From contig OY829546.1 of NCBI GenBank assembly GCA_963691705.1, positions 2,738,001 through 2,802,000 of the forward strand: a DNA stretch of 64,000 nt. Reading direction: 5' to 3'. The DNA comes from Viola odorata. Its lineage: Eukaryota > Streptophyta > Magnoliopsida > Malpighiales > Violaceae. Below, piece by piece: positions 27,449 through 38,454 of the stretch. Both the position numbers and the translations under genes were made by a program. Below the pieces are notes generated by a model. The model had not been told where the DNA came from and ran no database searches. It worked only from the letters and a program-made list of their open reading frames with translations. The number at the start of each line of letters is the position of its first letter. Position 1 is the stretch's first letter.

Positions 27449-30400
27449 ATGAAGAGAGGGAAAGATGATGAGAAGATGATGGGCCCTATGTTTCCAAGGC
27501 TTCATGTGAATGATAAGGAGAAAGGAGGGCCAAGAGCTCCTCCAAGGAACAAGATGGCACTTTATGAGCAGCTCAGTATTCCTTCTCAGAGGTTTAATCA
27601 TGGTGTTAACACAAGTAACTCTAACAACTTGGCTCCGGAAGAATCATCAAGCCAGGTACCTTTCGAGCTTGATAGCTTTTCTTGCTATTATGATTTATTG
27701 CGGATTGTCTCTATGAATGTTTAACTTTCATATGAGAAATTATTCCTCGATTTGTTTTCGTATTACTGAGCTTGTAGGGGTTACGGAGAACTTTAAATGA
27801 TATGGGTTCAAATCTTTGTAAACTAAGCAATGAAAAATTATTCGTTATTCATATTCGTGTTGCGGGTTTATGAGCTTATATTCAACTGTGTTGTGGAACT
27901 TTGAGTAGTCACGTGTTTGTTTTGGATGATGTCTGTTACTTATTGGTTGGAATTTGGGGCATGCTTCCTTTGTGTTTTCTGCGCTTCCATTGATGGGAAT
28001 TCTGTTTCCTTATATCTGGTTTCCATGAACAATTTATGTGCAGGGTGGTGGTTCTCAAAGAAATACACACTTCCCACATTATGTTCCTCATTCTGTGCCC
28101 ACTGATCAAGTGACTGAGTTCCATAATCCCCGCCCTGATAGAGAAAGCTTGAACACTTCATTACCAGAAACTGGGCAGCGAAAGAAGATAGGAGATGAAG
28201 ATGATTTTACAGTACCTGTATATATTCAATCAGGAATTGGCCAACATGGTGATAAAATTCCATTCGCCAGCGATAGTGAAGAACAGATGTCATTTGACCC
28301 TAATTATTCAAGTTCAACCAACATCCAGCATGCTGGTGATAATGATCAACAACATGTTGGCTCAATACATCCTGGATTGAGGCAGGATGTGAGAATCCAC
28401 ACTCAGAAGGACCTAGAGATTTGTGCCGCTAGCATGGATCATACGTCGAGATCTTCTACAGATACGCCAACGATAGAAAAGATTCCTGCTCCTGCAGCAG
28501 AATCTAAGGCATCTCCAATCCATCAATGGCAAGATAATGGAATGGTTAATCTTCATAGATCACACAAAAATGATAAAAGTATACAACCTAAGTCTTCTGC
28601 TGAGTTTCAACTGGAAAACAATGGACACTCCGATGGTGCTGCAGAGATGTTGGCAGATATAGGGGATCCGAAACAAGTAAGTCACTCTCATCTGAGGAAG
28701 GATTGCAGTGGTCCCTATGAGCCTGAAACTGTCAGTGACTATCATGGAGACAAGACATGTGGGTCATCACCATTGGGTAATGGAGACACAAGCAATGATG
28801 TCTCAGAGTCATCCATGTTAGATTCTATATCAGCCCTCGATATCTCTCCAGATGATGTTGTAGAAGCAATTGGCCAGAAGCAGTTCTGGAAAGCTAGAAA
28901 AGCAATTGTCAAGTAAGTCGTTGTTCTTTTATGGTAGTTGTTCAAGTCTCTTTTCTAAATGGTAGTTGTCTGAGTTTCTTTTCTCCATCTTTATTTGATA
29001 ACTGGAAGTGACACAGAATCCTTAACGTAAAGTTTGTCTTTCCTATATCAATTGGACACTCGTGGCTAAGGCTCTTAAAAAGTTTGAATGTTTGTAAGAG
29101 GCACACTGATTTTTCTGAATATAATGATTGTGTTTGATACATCTCACAGAATCGGAGACATTATTTTGCACCTGAGCTTTGTAGCACACCGTTTTTACTC
29201 TCACACGCATCTTCTTCTTTTTTAAATAGTATATTTTCCTTCGTTTGAGCTTTCTCAGCATCATTTCCGTTTTATTTTATACTACTAAATGTTATGGGGC
29301 TGTCAAGACTAGTGATAAACTGATATCTAGGAAGCAAATACATTTTATTATCTTAGGATTTATTTTCTTCCATTTACGAAGGTTAACTAGATTGTTACAA
29401 TGTGTAATACTAACATTAGGAATGTGGTATGGTTGCCTGTCTTGAACTGAAGAGTTGTGGGTATGGCTATAAACGAAGGAGAACTCAATAGTGTGGAGTC
29501 ACAGCATCCCTTCCAGTCTAGCATGTTTGAGCATTCCAATGCCCTCAATAGCATTTTAATGAGGATCAGCTGACAGCAGGGAGGTTGGAGGTATCAGTTG
29601 AGGTACTTTGTTCAAGGAAACCCCCGAGACAGTGGATCATCTCATTACTCATTTTCTTTTCTTTAACCTTCTTTCTGGGTATATTCCTGTCTCGGTTTGG
29701 TGTTGGATAGTTTTCCCTGCAAATGCTGGATATTTTCGCATTTATGGCACTTGAGGGCTTGGAGCAAGACAGGCAACAAGGGAAATGAGGATCCCCTGGG
29801 GTCTCTTGCCAGGTGAGTTGTGGAGGAGAGGAACCAATTACTAATGCACGTGCCAAGGAGGAGATGTTGGCAGATGGGATGGTGAAGAGAAATTTGTCTG
29901 TATGCCATCTTGGTGTTGTAAGTTAGAGGATTTTATGGGGCTGGGATTTATGCTATGTGTCCCTATTGTTTATATATTGTTCTGTTTTATATTCAGCTTG
30001 CTCGTGAACCAATGTTAGCTATTCTCTTGTTCATTCTGTTTGCTTATGATTGCTTATGAACTTTTGTGACCTGCTGACCAACTCCTGTTACTCTCTACAG
30101 TCAACAAAGAGTGTTTGCAGTACAAGTGTTTGAGTTGCATAGACTGATAAAGGTAACTTGATATTGGACCCTCTTAAGTAGCTTCTTCTTGTCGCCGAAA
30201 CATTGAATTACTTGTACATGTATGTGCAGGTTCAAAGAGGTATTGCTGGATCTCCTCATATTTTAGTTGAAGAGGGTGCTTATTTGGGCAAAACGTCTAC
30301 GAAAGGCACCCCTGCAAAGAACCTTCCATCAGAGGCTGCTGTAACCCAACGGTTGCATGTTGCTAAGCGGAAGGATGATTTTGAGAAGAAAAACCATAAG

Positions 30401-31252
30401 ATTGAACATTCTGCAGAGAATGCTGTTGGGAAAACATCATTTTCTTCTGTGAGAAACGGTAGCCAACCTTCAAATTATGGTCCTTATTCAGGAAACCCAA
30501 CTGCAGCTCCTGCAGAAATGGGCCCTTGGTGTTTCCCTCAGCCTAATGGGCAACAGTGGTTAGTTCCGGTGATGTCCCCATCTGAAGGACTTGTATACAA
30601 GCCATACACAGCACCAGGACAAATGGGATCTGCTTGCGGTGGATGTGGACCATTTGGCCCGACTCCTATGACTGGCAACTTTATGAGCCCAGCCTATGGA
30701 CATTCAGCTTCTCCTCATCATCAGGGATTTGGGGCCCCGCCAGGTACTCCTATGATGGCTCATGGCTACTTCCCTCAATACGGTATGCCAATCATGATGA
30801 ACCCAACACTGTCTGGCGTGATGAGCGAGCAAATGAATTACTTTAGAGGGTCTGGTCCACATGGTCAAACTGGTCAAATATCAGGAGCTGGAGTGGGCTC
30901 TAACACGCAGCACCAAAGTTCATGCAATGTCCCAACCCAGAAGAAGGCAACTACTACTCGAGTTAGGAAGTTTCAAGCATCTAAAGACTCTGAGGTACAA
31001 GGAAGTACAGGTAATAGTTCCACTGGGAAACTGGAAAGAGTTGGGACTGTTCAGGCTTCTAATGGAAGAGAAACCTCTCCATTTTTTCCCACGACAGCAA
31101 CTGCTCCAGCCGAAGTGCTACTGCCTCAAGAGAGTGACCAACCGCCAAGAGTGATTAAAGTTGTGCCTCACAACCGTAGATCCGCCACTGAATCAGCAGC
31201 TCGGATTTTCCAATCCATACAAGAAGGAAGACAACACCATGACTCGATATAG
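27449..31252 (+). CDS. ELF3: EARLY FLOWERING 3, evening-complex scaffold
   Basis: Four exons (27449-27655, 28044-28912, 30101-30152, 30230-31252), all GT-AG, give 716 residues; Arabidopsis ELF3 has 695 and the same four-exon plan. Conserved blocks are all present. Block 1 is the N-terminus with MFPRLHVND and [20 protein letters not shown]. Block 2 is DDFTVPVYI (about 121). Block 3 (about 320-375) contains [18 protein letters not shown] and, across exons 2-4, [34 protein letters not shown] follows. The C-terminus ends [23 protein letters not shown]3 bridges ELF4 and LUX in the nuclear evening complex that represses clock and growth genes at night and gates light and temperature responses. The glutamine run that makes Arabidopsis ELF3 length-variable is absent here. 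The 52-base exon 3 inside a 2-kb intron pair is easily missed. Confidence 0.97.
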
Positions 31253-31668
31253 AATCTTTTACGGAATCAAATCACTGGCCTACGTCCACTTAACGCGTGG
31301 TGCTTTGCTGCTTCCCCTGTAGTACTTATTAGGTCAACAACTATTCTACGATTCTCTGCCCCTACCTGATTGTAAGTTGTTTGTTTGTAGATATGTGTCT
31401 GAAATGTGCTTACTTCTGTACTATGATGTATACCTTGCAAAAAATAATTTCATCAGAGTAGCAACTGGTATTTGAGCAGGAAAATAGCTCGAGTGGAATT
31501 ACCATTTTATAGATCATTCTCATTTTGCTTAGTGGGTCATTCTTTCAAGTTTTAGTAAGATTTAGAAGTTGATAATTGCTTTATGTCTTTCATTTTTCAT
31601 CTCATAAATGTCTATGCCCATAAGAAAAACAGAACACTGCATTTTGCTTTATACTTTCAAAAGATCAG
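31253..31668. other. ELF3 3' untranslated region and convergent spacer
   Basis: T-rich sequence between the ELF3 stop and the end of the convergent neprosin-like pseudogene. No coding frame. Confidence 0.6.
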
Positions 31669-33548
31669 TCACGGGCAACGCCAGTTCTGGCCAGGCCCTC
31701 CGAAGAAGAACGCAGGCTCCTCTTCTTCTCTGTAATTAGTTCCAGAATAACAGTAAGGCTCATCCATCCAAACGCTAACCCAAGTAGGGTACTTAGGAAT
31801 GAGTAATCTGTGATCCTCGCGTTGGCGATGTAGCATGCAGTACCGTACAACTCCTCCGCTTCCAGTCCGCTTCCCATGGCGGCCTTCGTGTGGGGTATTT
31901 TCTTCACATCTAAGCTATAAAACTTCTCCTCCCCATTGCACAATTATCGCACTTTGCTTTAGCCCGTAAGAGGAGACTTCCAGGCCAATATCCAACTTCA
32001 CCATAGTTGCCAATCAATACCCACCAATTGCCTGTATTTGGATCCTGTAAAAAAGCAGAGAGGGTTACGTATTGAGTTTGAGTCTTGTAACGTGTGCCAT
32101 ATCACCGAGAAAAGGGTTTAGAGCGTGCTATTACCAATCTGATCCTGACGCCAAGAAAATACTGAACTTGCCTTGTACTAGAACCAGGTGAAAGTGCTGC
32201 TCCAAGAGCTACATCTTTGTTAGTTTGCACAAAGCCAGAGCAAGTGAGGTCAAAGCAACCTGTACTTTGGTATGCGTCATCCTGCTACACACAAACAACA
32301 TGAAACATTAGATGTCAACAACTTTACACGGTTAGTCCGAACTTCAGTAACCAATTTTCAAGAACTTACGGTCCAGTGCACGAAAAATCGAGTCAGCGAA
32401 TCACCATAGAGACCTGGATTTACCTGAAAAGGAATTTCAGGGACAACACATTAGCATACTAGTATAATTAACCTGAGGTTCTTTAGTCGTGCTTTCGTTG
32501 ATGAACTTACTTGCCATCCCGCTTCGACACTTTCGAAACCAGAGGCTGCCATGTTCTTAAGCCAGATTTGAGCAGTACTGTATTCACCTGGCGTTTCAAC
32601 AAGTGGATTCCAAACATTTATGTATGCGGATGCTCCTACATAGTTGTATCCATATGTTAACAGGATTGAATCCTGCAGGTTCATAATGCAAAATCAAGTT
32701 AATGAACAACAGTAATAATAGACTAGCTTTCAAGAAATGGACAACATTCCTAGTGAGTAAAGGGTGCTCACAGAACGATTTTCTGGAGTAGGTCTATATA
32801 TGGAACCAGTTAAGTTGAAGGATCCAAGATGATCACGATTGACTATCCTCCTTTCTCAATTGGAATTTGAGGGGTGTTTATCTAGAGAAGTAGCTCTCAA
32901 GAAGTCTTCCCTTTGAATTCTGCGGATAGGAACAGTTCCATTCGGACAGATGCCACTTTTTTGCCAAATCTGAGATGTTACTGCCCGAGAGTTGTTGTGT
33001 TTTGTGCTTAAAGTATCTTCTGTTAGCTCAAAACTGGGTTTAATCTGCATGCAAAGTGAGGCATACAGCTTATGTAAGTTTGTGCTTTAGATCAGTTCTT
33101 TAGAGGTTTAAAGTAAAATCTTGAAGAGTGTGGTTTTTCAACGAAGGATGATCAAATGCAGGCTGCTTGTAGATATCAACACAGTCGATAGTATCTCCAT
33201 CTTTACTCTGCAAAGATTGATCAGTTGGAATGGCAATAAATTAGGATACTTTTCAACAGTGAACTAGGAAACCGAAAATCAAAACTACATTTGCCCTTTT
33301 GCTGCCTTATTTGTCATTAGAATCAATCATTCGAGATTATATCGCATATGGCATGATCCGAAGAAGATCAAGAAAACTGAATTATGATAAGAATGACATA
33401 CCATAATAGTCTTTGTGGCAGGCTTGTTCAGAATCCTCAGCTTCCTATCTATTTCCGACGTGGATTCTTCACCTCTATCATTTCCCCTCTCTCCATTGCT
33501 CAAAACAGATAAAGCCAACACTAGAAGGGTACAGATTCTTTTCTCCAT
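31669..33548 (-). pseudogene. Neprosin-domain (DUF239) protein gene, degenerate copy 1
   Basis: The full seven-exon plan of a plant neprosin-domain gene is visible: 33548-33402 (signal peptide MEKRICTLLVLALSV), 33207-33121, 33044-32772, 32672-32511, 32423-32370, 32284-32135 and 32044-31669. Family landmarks include TIDCVDIYKQPAFDHP, ILLTYGYNYVGASAYINVWN and TGCFDLTCSGFVQTN. Neprosins are secreted prolyl-endopeptidase-like glutamic peptidases; most plant copies are uncharacterised. This copy is broken several times. The exon 2 donor reads GA instead of GT at 33120-33119. An in-frame TGA lies in exon 3 at 32858-32856, with family-like sequence continuing after it. The last exon shifts frame three times, near 31970-31976, 31914-31923 and 31801-31810. 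Conserved C-terminal residues ending FFGGPGQN survive in the shifted frame to a stop at 31669. Introns are kept, so it is not a retrocopy. Confidence 0.85.
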
Positions 33549-33936
33549 TAGTTTTTCTCTGGAAGACAGATTAGGGTACAGATAGCAGGCTTTTATGGTC
33601 TTAGATAGGAAGAAGTTGAAGCGATATATGGTAAACTTGATTTACATACCAAATATGCTTCTTTGCCAGCAAACCTCAAGACTGTTAACACTTATCCATT
33701 CGTCTTATTATGGAAAACAGATTATATTATTCCTCGGAAGAGGTTTACTGGTCAGAATATTTTAAATTTTTCGCGTGATTGATTTAACAGTTGGAAGTTA
33801 GAACAACAATCAAGTAGTCCTTAATAATGCATAAAATTGTTTCCTTTTCTCCAAACAATCTTATTAGTGCATTGAAATGTCAATCAATTCAAAGCAGCTA
33901 TACTGATCGGTCAAACCGATCCAGCATTTTAATTTC

Positions 33937-35318
33937 TTAAGGGCAGGTTGGATTCTGACCAGGCCCTCCATAGAAGAACTCAGGATCTTCAATATAATCT
34001 GATACATAATCAACATCATAGCACCTGACGTCGTTCGTGTACTCGTCCGAGTAAGCATAAACAAACTCTGGGAACTTCAAGGTGACCGAATTTTCACGAA
34101 CTTGAATCCTTTTAATATGACCTGAATACCCCGAATAAGGCTCAGCAAACTGTCCATTTCCCATTTGTGTCTTTGTGTGTGGAGGTTGCCCCAATCTTTG
34201 GCTGAACACTTCACCTCCCCACTCAGGTTGCCTCGTAACAAGCTAAACAAGCTATGAGGCCAGTAACCCAGGTAGATCCTCTCACCGTACTCCACCCACC
34301 AGTTGTTCGTAACCGGATCCTATAATGGAAGACGAAAGGAAACCAAAACATTTTAGCAGATCTTACAACTGAAAAGTATTAGTACTAACAGTTATCAGCT
34401 GATAAAGAACTTTCTGACCCTGAAGATGTAAAGGGTTATTTCATATGGGAGTCCTGAAACAACTGAAGCAGGATGGATCGCAAGGGCAAGTTCATGGTTG
34501 GTTTGAACAAAACCAGGACAGGTGAGATCAAAACAACCCACCTTAATTCCAGACCAAAAGGAAAAAGAACAAAGTAAATATCAGACATTCCATTCTATAT
34601 ATATGTATATATATCTTTTCCCTTTGCTTAGAGCTTAAACTTACTGTCCAGTAAACGAACAATCGTGTCTGTCGATCCCCATATACGCTAGGATTAACCT
34701 GAAAATTATAGACAGTTTAAAAACCAAAAGATCTAACATGGGAAGAAAAAGAAATCTATACTATTACCACTACAATTAGACAAGAACAGACTAATTAGTT
34801 CTACTAGAAACCAAATGAAAACAATTCGGTAACGCGAAAAAAGTATGAATTATTTGTGCTAACCACCCATCCAGCTTCGACACTTTCCCATTGGTAGTAA
34901 GGTCCATTCTTTAGACTGATTTGGGAAATACTATACTCATCATCGGCTTCAACATAAGGATTCCAAACTTGGATGTCAGCCTTAGCACCTGATTAGCAAA
35001 ATTAAAACATAATTAGACACCCAATTAAGGATTAAACCAAGAAGGTTACAGCAAAAAAGAAAGAACGTGTGTATTTACTGAGCGATTTTGTTGTCTGAAG
35101 TTGAAGTTCAGTTTGTTGTGCTGAGCAGGAAAGCTAGGAGTCATCCTTCCATAATCTTTGATTGAGTTTGCTCTAAGTAATTCCTTTTCTTTCAATCTTC
35201 GGACCGGAATCGTTCCCTTAGGACATTCTCCATTTTTCTTCCACAGCTGTGAAGCTAGATGGACAGAAATGTCTTGATCATTCTTTTTATCCAGCTTATT
35301 GCATTCATCCTTTCAAGT
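33937..35318 (-). pseudogene. Neprosin-domain (DUF239) protein gene, degenerate copy 2, 5'-truncated
   Basis: A second minus-strand neprosin copy just upstream of copy 1. Recognisable pieces: QLWKKNGECPKGTIPVRRL (about 35250-35190), AKADIQVWNP (about 34990), VNPSVYGDRQTRLFVYWT (about 34699-34646), GCFDLTCPGFVQTN (about 34540) and the last exon 34319-33937. That exon ends with FFYGGPGQNPTCP, the classical neprosin C-terminus. The signal-peptide and DIYKQPAF exons are missing: homology stops near 35318, where the inverted-repeat arm begins. The N-terminal parts of two middle exons also seem lost. A one-base frameshift near 34231-34245 separates GYWPHSLFSLL from EWGGEVFSQ. This sits close to a shift site in copy 1. 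Non-functional as annotated; transcription is not excluded. Confidence 0.82.
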
Positions 35319-35489
35319 TCTCTAAGCACATCTATAACACATAATTAACAAAACTAAAATAAATACTATATTTTAAGGAAATTATTTGTACTCTACTGTC
35401 TCAACATCACGCAAATTTTATAAATATAAATAAAAGAAAAGCATAGTTTCATATTACTTGACTAAAATATTATACTAACCGCGGCATGG

Positions 35490-36580
35490 GGCTTTATATA
35501 TAGTGCATTTCTTCCTCTCTTACTTTCTATCATCTGTGTTCATTTACTGTTTACATTAAAATTATGGAGTCAAGTTACAGGGGGTAAGTTCCACATATGA
35601 GTTTTGTTACTCTCCCTTCTCCAGCTCCCTGCTTGACAACCCGACGCATGTACTTCCTCCGGTGACACGTTAAATAGAAGGTAATAATTTATTTTATTGT
35701 TGTTTTAGTTGTTGGCATTGTCGTTTTTTGTGTGTTCATGTTTAGTGGCATAACTACTAAACTTTTGCTGTATAATGTTTACTCCCTCCGTTTTCGAATA
35801 ATTGTCACTGATTACTATTCATGCATGCGTTTCGAGGAGGCCGAATGACTTACTATTTGACCCAAAAAGTTTCGTACTTTTTCTCGGGCGTACGTTAGAA
35901 AAAAAGTACGGATTTTTTTGGGGTCAAATAGTAACGCGTGCATAAACAGTAAAGTGTCAATTATTCGAAAACGGAGGGAGTATCAGTTTATGGGGATGAT
36001 ATATATTTTTCATTTTTTATGTTTTGGTAGGTACACTGCCCATGCTATGTTGTGTGCAGTTGAAGCTCAATTCCGTAAGTGGTGTGCTCCTGCTGCACAA
36101 AGCAGGCGTGGACTCTTTAGAGAATCTACTCCGAAACCTGAAAGATGTGGCAAAGAAATGTGAATCTTTACTTTTACTGAAGCTTGTTACGCTATGGGAG
36201 GTGTTGTCCTAGTGGATGGTAACTTAGGACGGTATTGTGAGGGGCTCAATTTGTACGACAACGAGTATAAGCAGGTGATGGTTTATTTAATTATTAACAT
36301 ATTATTGTCAATTATGTCATTGATTAATTCTTACAGACTGCTGTTAAATTTGTCCTCTCAAGTTATGATTATTATCAATTGTGGAAGTCAGATGGGACAC
36401 ACACCGGGAACGAATATGATGATATTGTGAAGGAAATCGAAACTAATGGCCCTGTGGTGCTGCGTTTTTTCAGTTTGGGATTTTCTCAGTTTAAATAAAG
36501 AAACTGCTCGTAGATGTGTTTATGGAGGATTATTTTTGAGGCGGTATCAAAGGCTGCCGAAAAAAAATATGCCCTAGAAG
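35490..36580 (+). pseudogene. Degenerate unrecognised gene in left arm (possibly papain-like peptidase)
   Basis: The left arm holds a TATA-like tttatatata at about 35494, then candidate exon pieces. One contains HAMLCAVEAQFRKWCAP (about 36035-36085). Another has ACYAMGGVV...GRYCEGLNLYD (about 36184-36260). A third, after a ttacag acceptor near 36338, reads FVLSSYDYYQLWKSDG and KEIETNGPVV. The last resembles the 'EI..NGPV' stretch after the active-site Cys of C1A (papain/cathepsin B-like) peptidases. Frames change between pieces, a MITE interrupts it, and no complete ORF exists. The family assignment is weak; the decay is clear. The mirror copy lies in the right arm. Confidence 0.4.
35782..35980. 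mobile_element. Stowaway-type MITE 3, inside the left inverted-repeat arm
   Basis: A 199-bp element beginning ctccctccgttttcg and ending cgaaaacggagggag, flanked by TA on both sides. It is shorter than copies 1 and 2 but shares the actatttgac core and the gtacgttagaaaaaaagtac segment. The opposite arm at about 37187-37193 keeps an empty site (ataatgttttatc in reverse), which confirms the boundaries. Confidence 0.92.
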
Positions 36581-36585
36581 ACGAT

Positions 36586-37533
36586 CCTCAATCAGTGCAC
36601 GCTTTTCTTCGACAACCTTTGATACCGCCTCAAAAGATAATCCTCCATTAACACAGTTACGGGCAATTTTCTTATTCAAACTGAGAAAATCCCAAACTGA
36701 AAAAATGACAGTCACCATAGGGCCATTAGTTTCGATTTCCTTCATAATATCATCATATTTCATTACGTTCCCGGCTTGTACAATTGATAATAATCATAAA
36801 TTTAGAGGACAAGTTTAACACCAGTCCGTAATTAATTAATGACATAATTGACAATAATATGCTAATAATTAAATAAACCATCACCTGCTTATCCTCGTCG
36901 TCGTACAAATCGAGCCCCTCACAATACCGTCCTAAGTTACCATCCACTTGGACAACACCTTCCATAGCGTAACAAGCTTCAGTAAAAGTAAAAAAATTAT
37001 CTTTCTTTGCCACATTTTTCAAGTTTCGGAGTAGATTCTCTATAGAGTCTACGCCTACTTTGTGCAGTAGGAGCACACCACTTACGGAATCGAGATTCAA
37101 CTGCACACAACATAGCATGGGTAGTGCAGATACCCATCAAAACATAAAAAATGAAAAATAGATATATTCATTTCTCCATGAACCGATAAAACATTATACA
37201 GCAAAAGTTTAGCAGTTATGTCACCAAACATGAACACACAAAAAAACGAAATGCCAACAAATAAAACAACAATAAAATAAATTATTACCTTCTATTTGAT
37301 GAGTGACCGGAAGTATACGAGTCGGGTTGTCAAGGAGGGAGATGGGAGCTGGAGTAGAGAGAATAGCAAAACTATCTGTGTAACTTAACCCCTATAACTT
37401 TACCCCATAATTTTAATGCAAACAGTAAATGAACAGATGATAGAAAGTAAGAGATGAACAGATGATAGAAAGTAAGAGAGGAAGAAAGGCACGGTATATA
37501 AAGTGTCATGCCACAGTTAGTATAATATTTTAG
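36586..37533 (-). repeat. Right arm of the large inverted repeat (part 1), with degenerate gene copy
   Basis: Inverted copy of the left arm, interrupted at 37533 by the Mutator-like element and resumed at 44172. On the minus strand it carries the second copy of the unrecognised gene: GVDSIENLLRNLKNVAKK, ACYAMEGVVQVDGNLGRYC, and after an intron-like gap KYDDIMKEIETNGPM with VIFSVWDFLSL. Frames do not join cleanly, and the piece before KYDDIM carries an in-frame TAA absent from the left arm. No MITE is present at the position matching 35782. Confidence 0.75.
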
Positions 37534-37729
37534 GGGGAAATAGCTTTAAGCACCCCTGTACTATCCGCGAAAACCAAAAACCTCCCCTATCCTTCAAAAA
37601 CCCCTCTACACCTCCCCTGTACTACGTTGACCGAGCAAAGCAAGGTCTCCGTCCACTTTGACTCACAGAACCGTCTATGCCACTTAGTATAACCGGTTTC
37701 CCTCCTTTTCCTTTAACATGTCACCGGTA
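37534..37729 (+). repeat. MULE left terminal inverted repeat (196 bp)
   Basis: Starts ggggaaatagctttaagcac and ends near tgtcaccggta. It pairs with 43976-44171. In Mutator elements the TIR holds transposase-binding sites and the promoter of the adjacent gene, here the transposase. Confidence 0.95.
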
Positions 37730-37939
37730 CTGTTTTAATTAAATTAAATGGTTTGAAACAGAAATTAATTTATGAAAATTTAAAAACTTAAACAACCCAA
37801 AACCCAAAAAATATCCGTTTTGTTTCCCTCGTCGGAGAAATAGAAAAAAAAAGAAAAGAGACAAGAACAGATGCATTATCTGAAAAAGAGAAATAGAGAG
37901 TGAAGAGAGAGAGGCGACTGCGTTAGGGTTTGAGAGCAT

Positions 37940-38010
37940 TTGTAGAGGACGAAGAGGCGAAGACGAAGACGAAGAGACGGAGAGGCGAAGACGAAGAGGA
38001 AGAACAGTAG
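37940..38010 (+). repeat. Subterminal GAAGAC/GAGGCGAAG array, left side of MULE
   Basis: Repeated gaggcgaagacgaagac hexamer-like units just inside the left TIR. A matching array in inverted orientation lies at 43785-43880. Either simple purine-rich leader sequence or subterminal binding sites. Confidence 0.6.
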
Positions 38011-38454
38011 ACGTAGAACGGAAGGTGGGCTATTTTATAGACCGACTCGTTTTTCATTTCCAGCCGAAAGAAGCAAACGAAGGACAGAGAAAAGGAAAAA
38101 TCGACTCCCTTTATACCTTGTCTTCATCTGCATTTGCGAGGTTAGTGATGGGTCTTTTTCACAGCTTAATGACACAACTGTGGCCTTGATATTTGTGTAT
38201 GCATATTCAATACGATTTGGATGTTGAATAAATCAATTGCTAGTTGGTTTTCTTTATTCACTCCACATTTTTCTCTTTTATATTTGCTTCTTTATCTGTT
38301 GATATTTGTACTTTGTAGTGTGGTTTTTGCACTTTGTGGTGGACCATCTGTGAGATTCCTTTATGGCTGAAAAAGGAGAGGGAACTAGTGGTTGTAATAT
38401 TGCTTAAATAATGCTTGATTATTTCCTAATATTTAAGTGCTAACCCATTACAGG

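Larger units (their letters stand above)
35301..36585 (+). repeat. Left arm of a large inverted repeat
   Basis: Reverse-complement match to 36586-37533, continuing beyond the Mutator element at 44172-44347. The arms meet at a hairpin centre near 36540-36625, where gcggtatcaaaggctgccga is mirrored by ttcgacaacctttgataccgc. The outer end is marked by cttgaaaggatgaatgca, read on the minus strand at about 35318-35301 and on the plus strand at about 44331-44348. Divergence between arms is visible but modest. A Stowaway MITE is present only in this arm. Confidence 0.85.
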
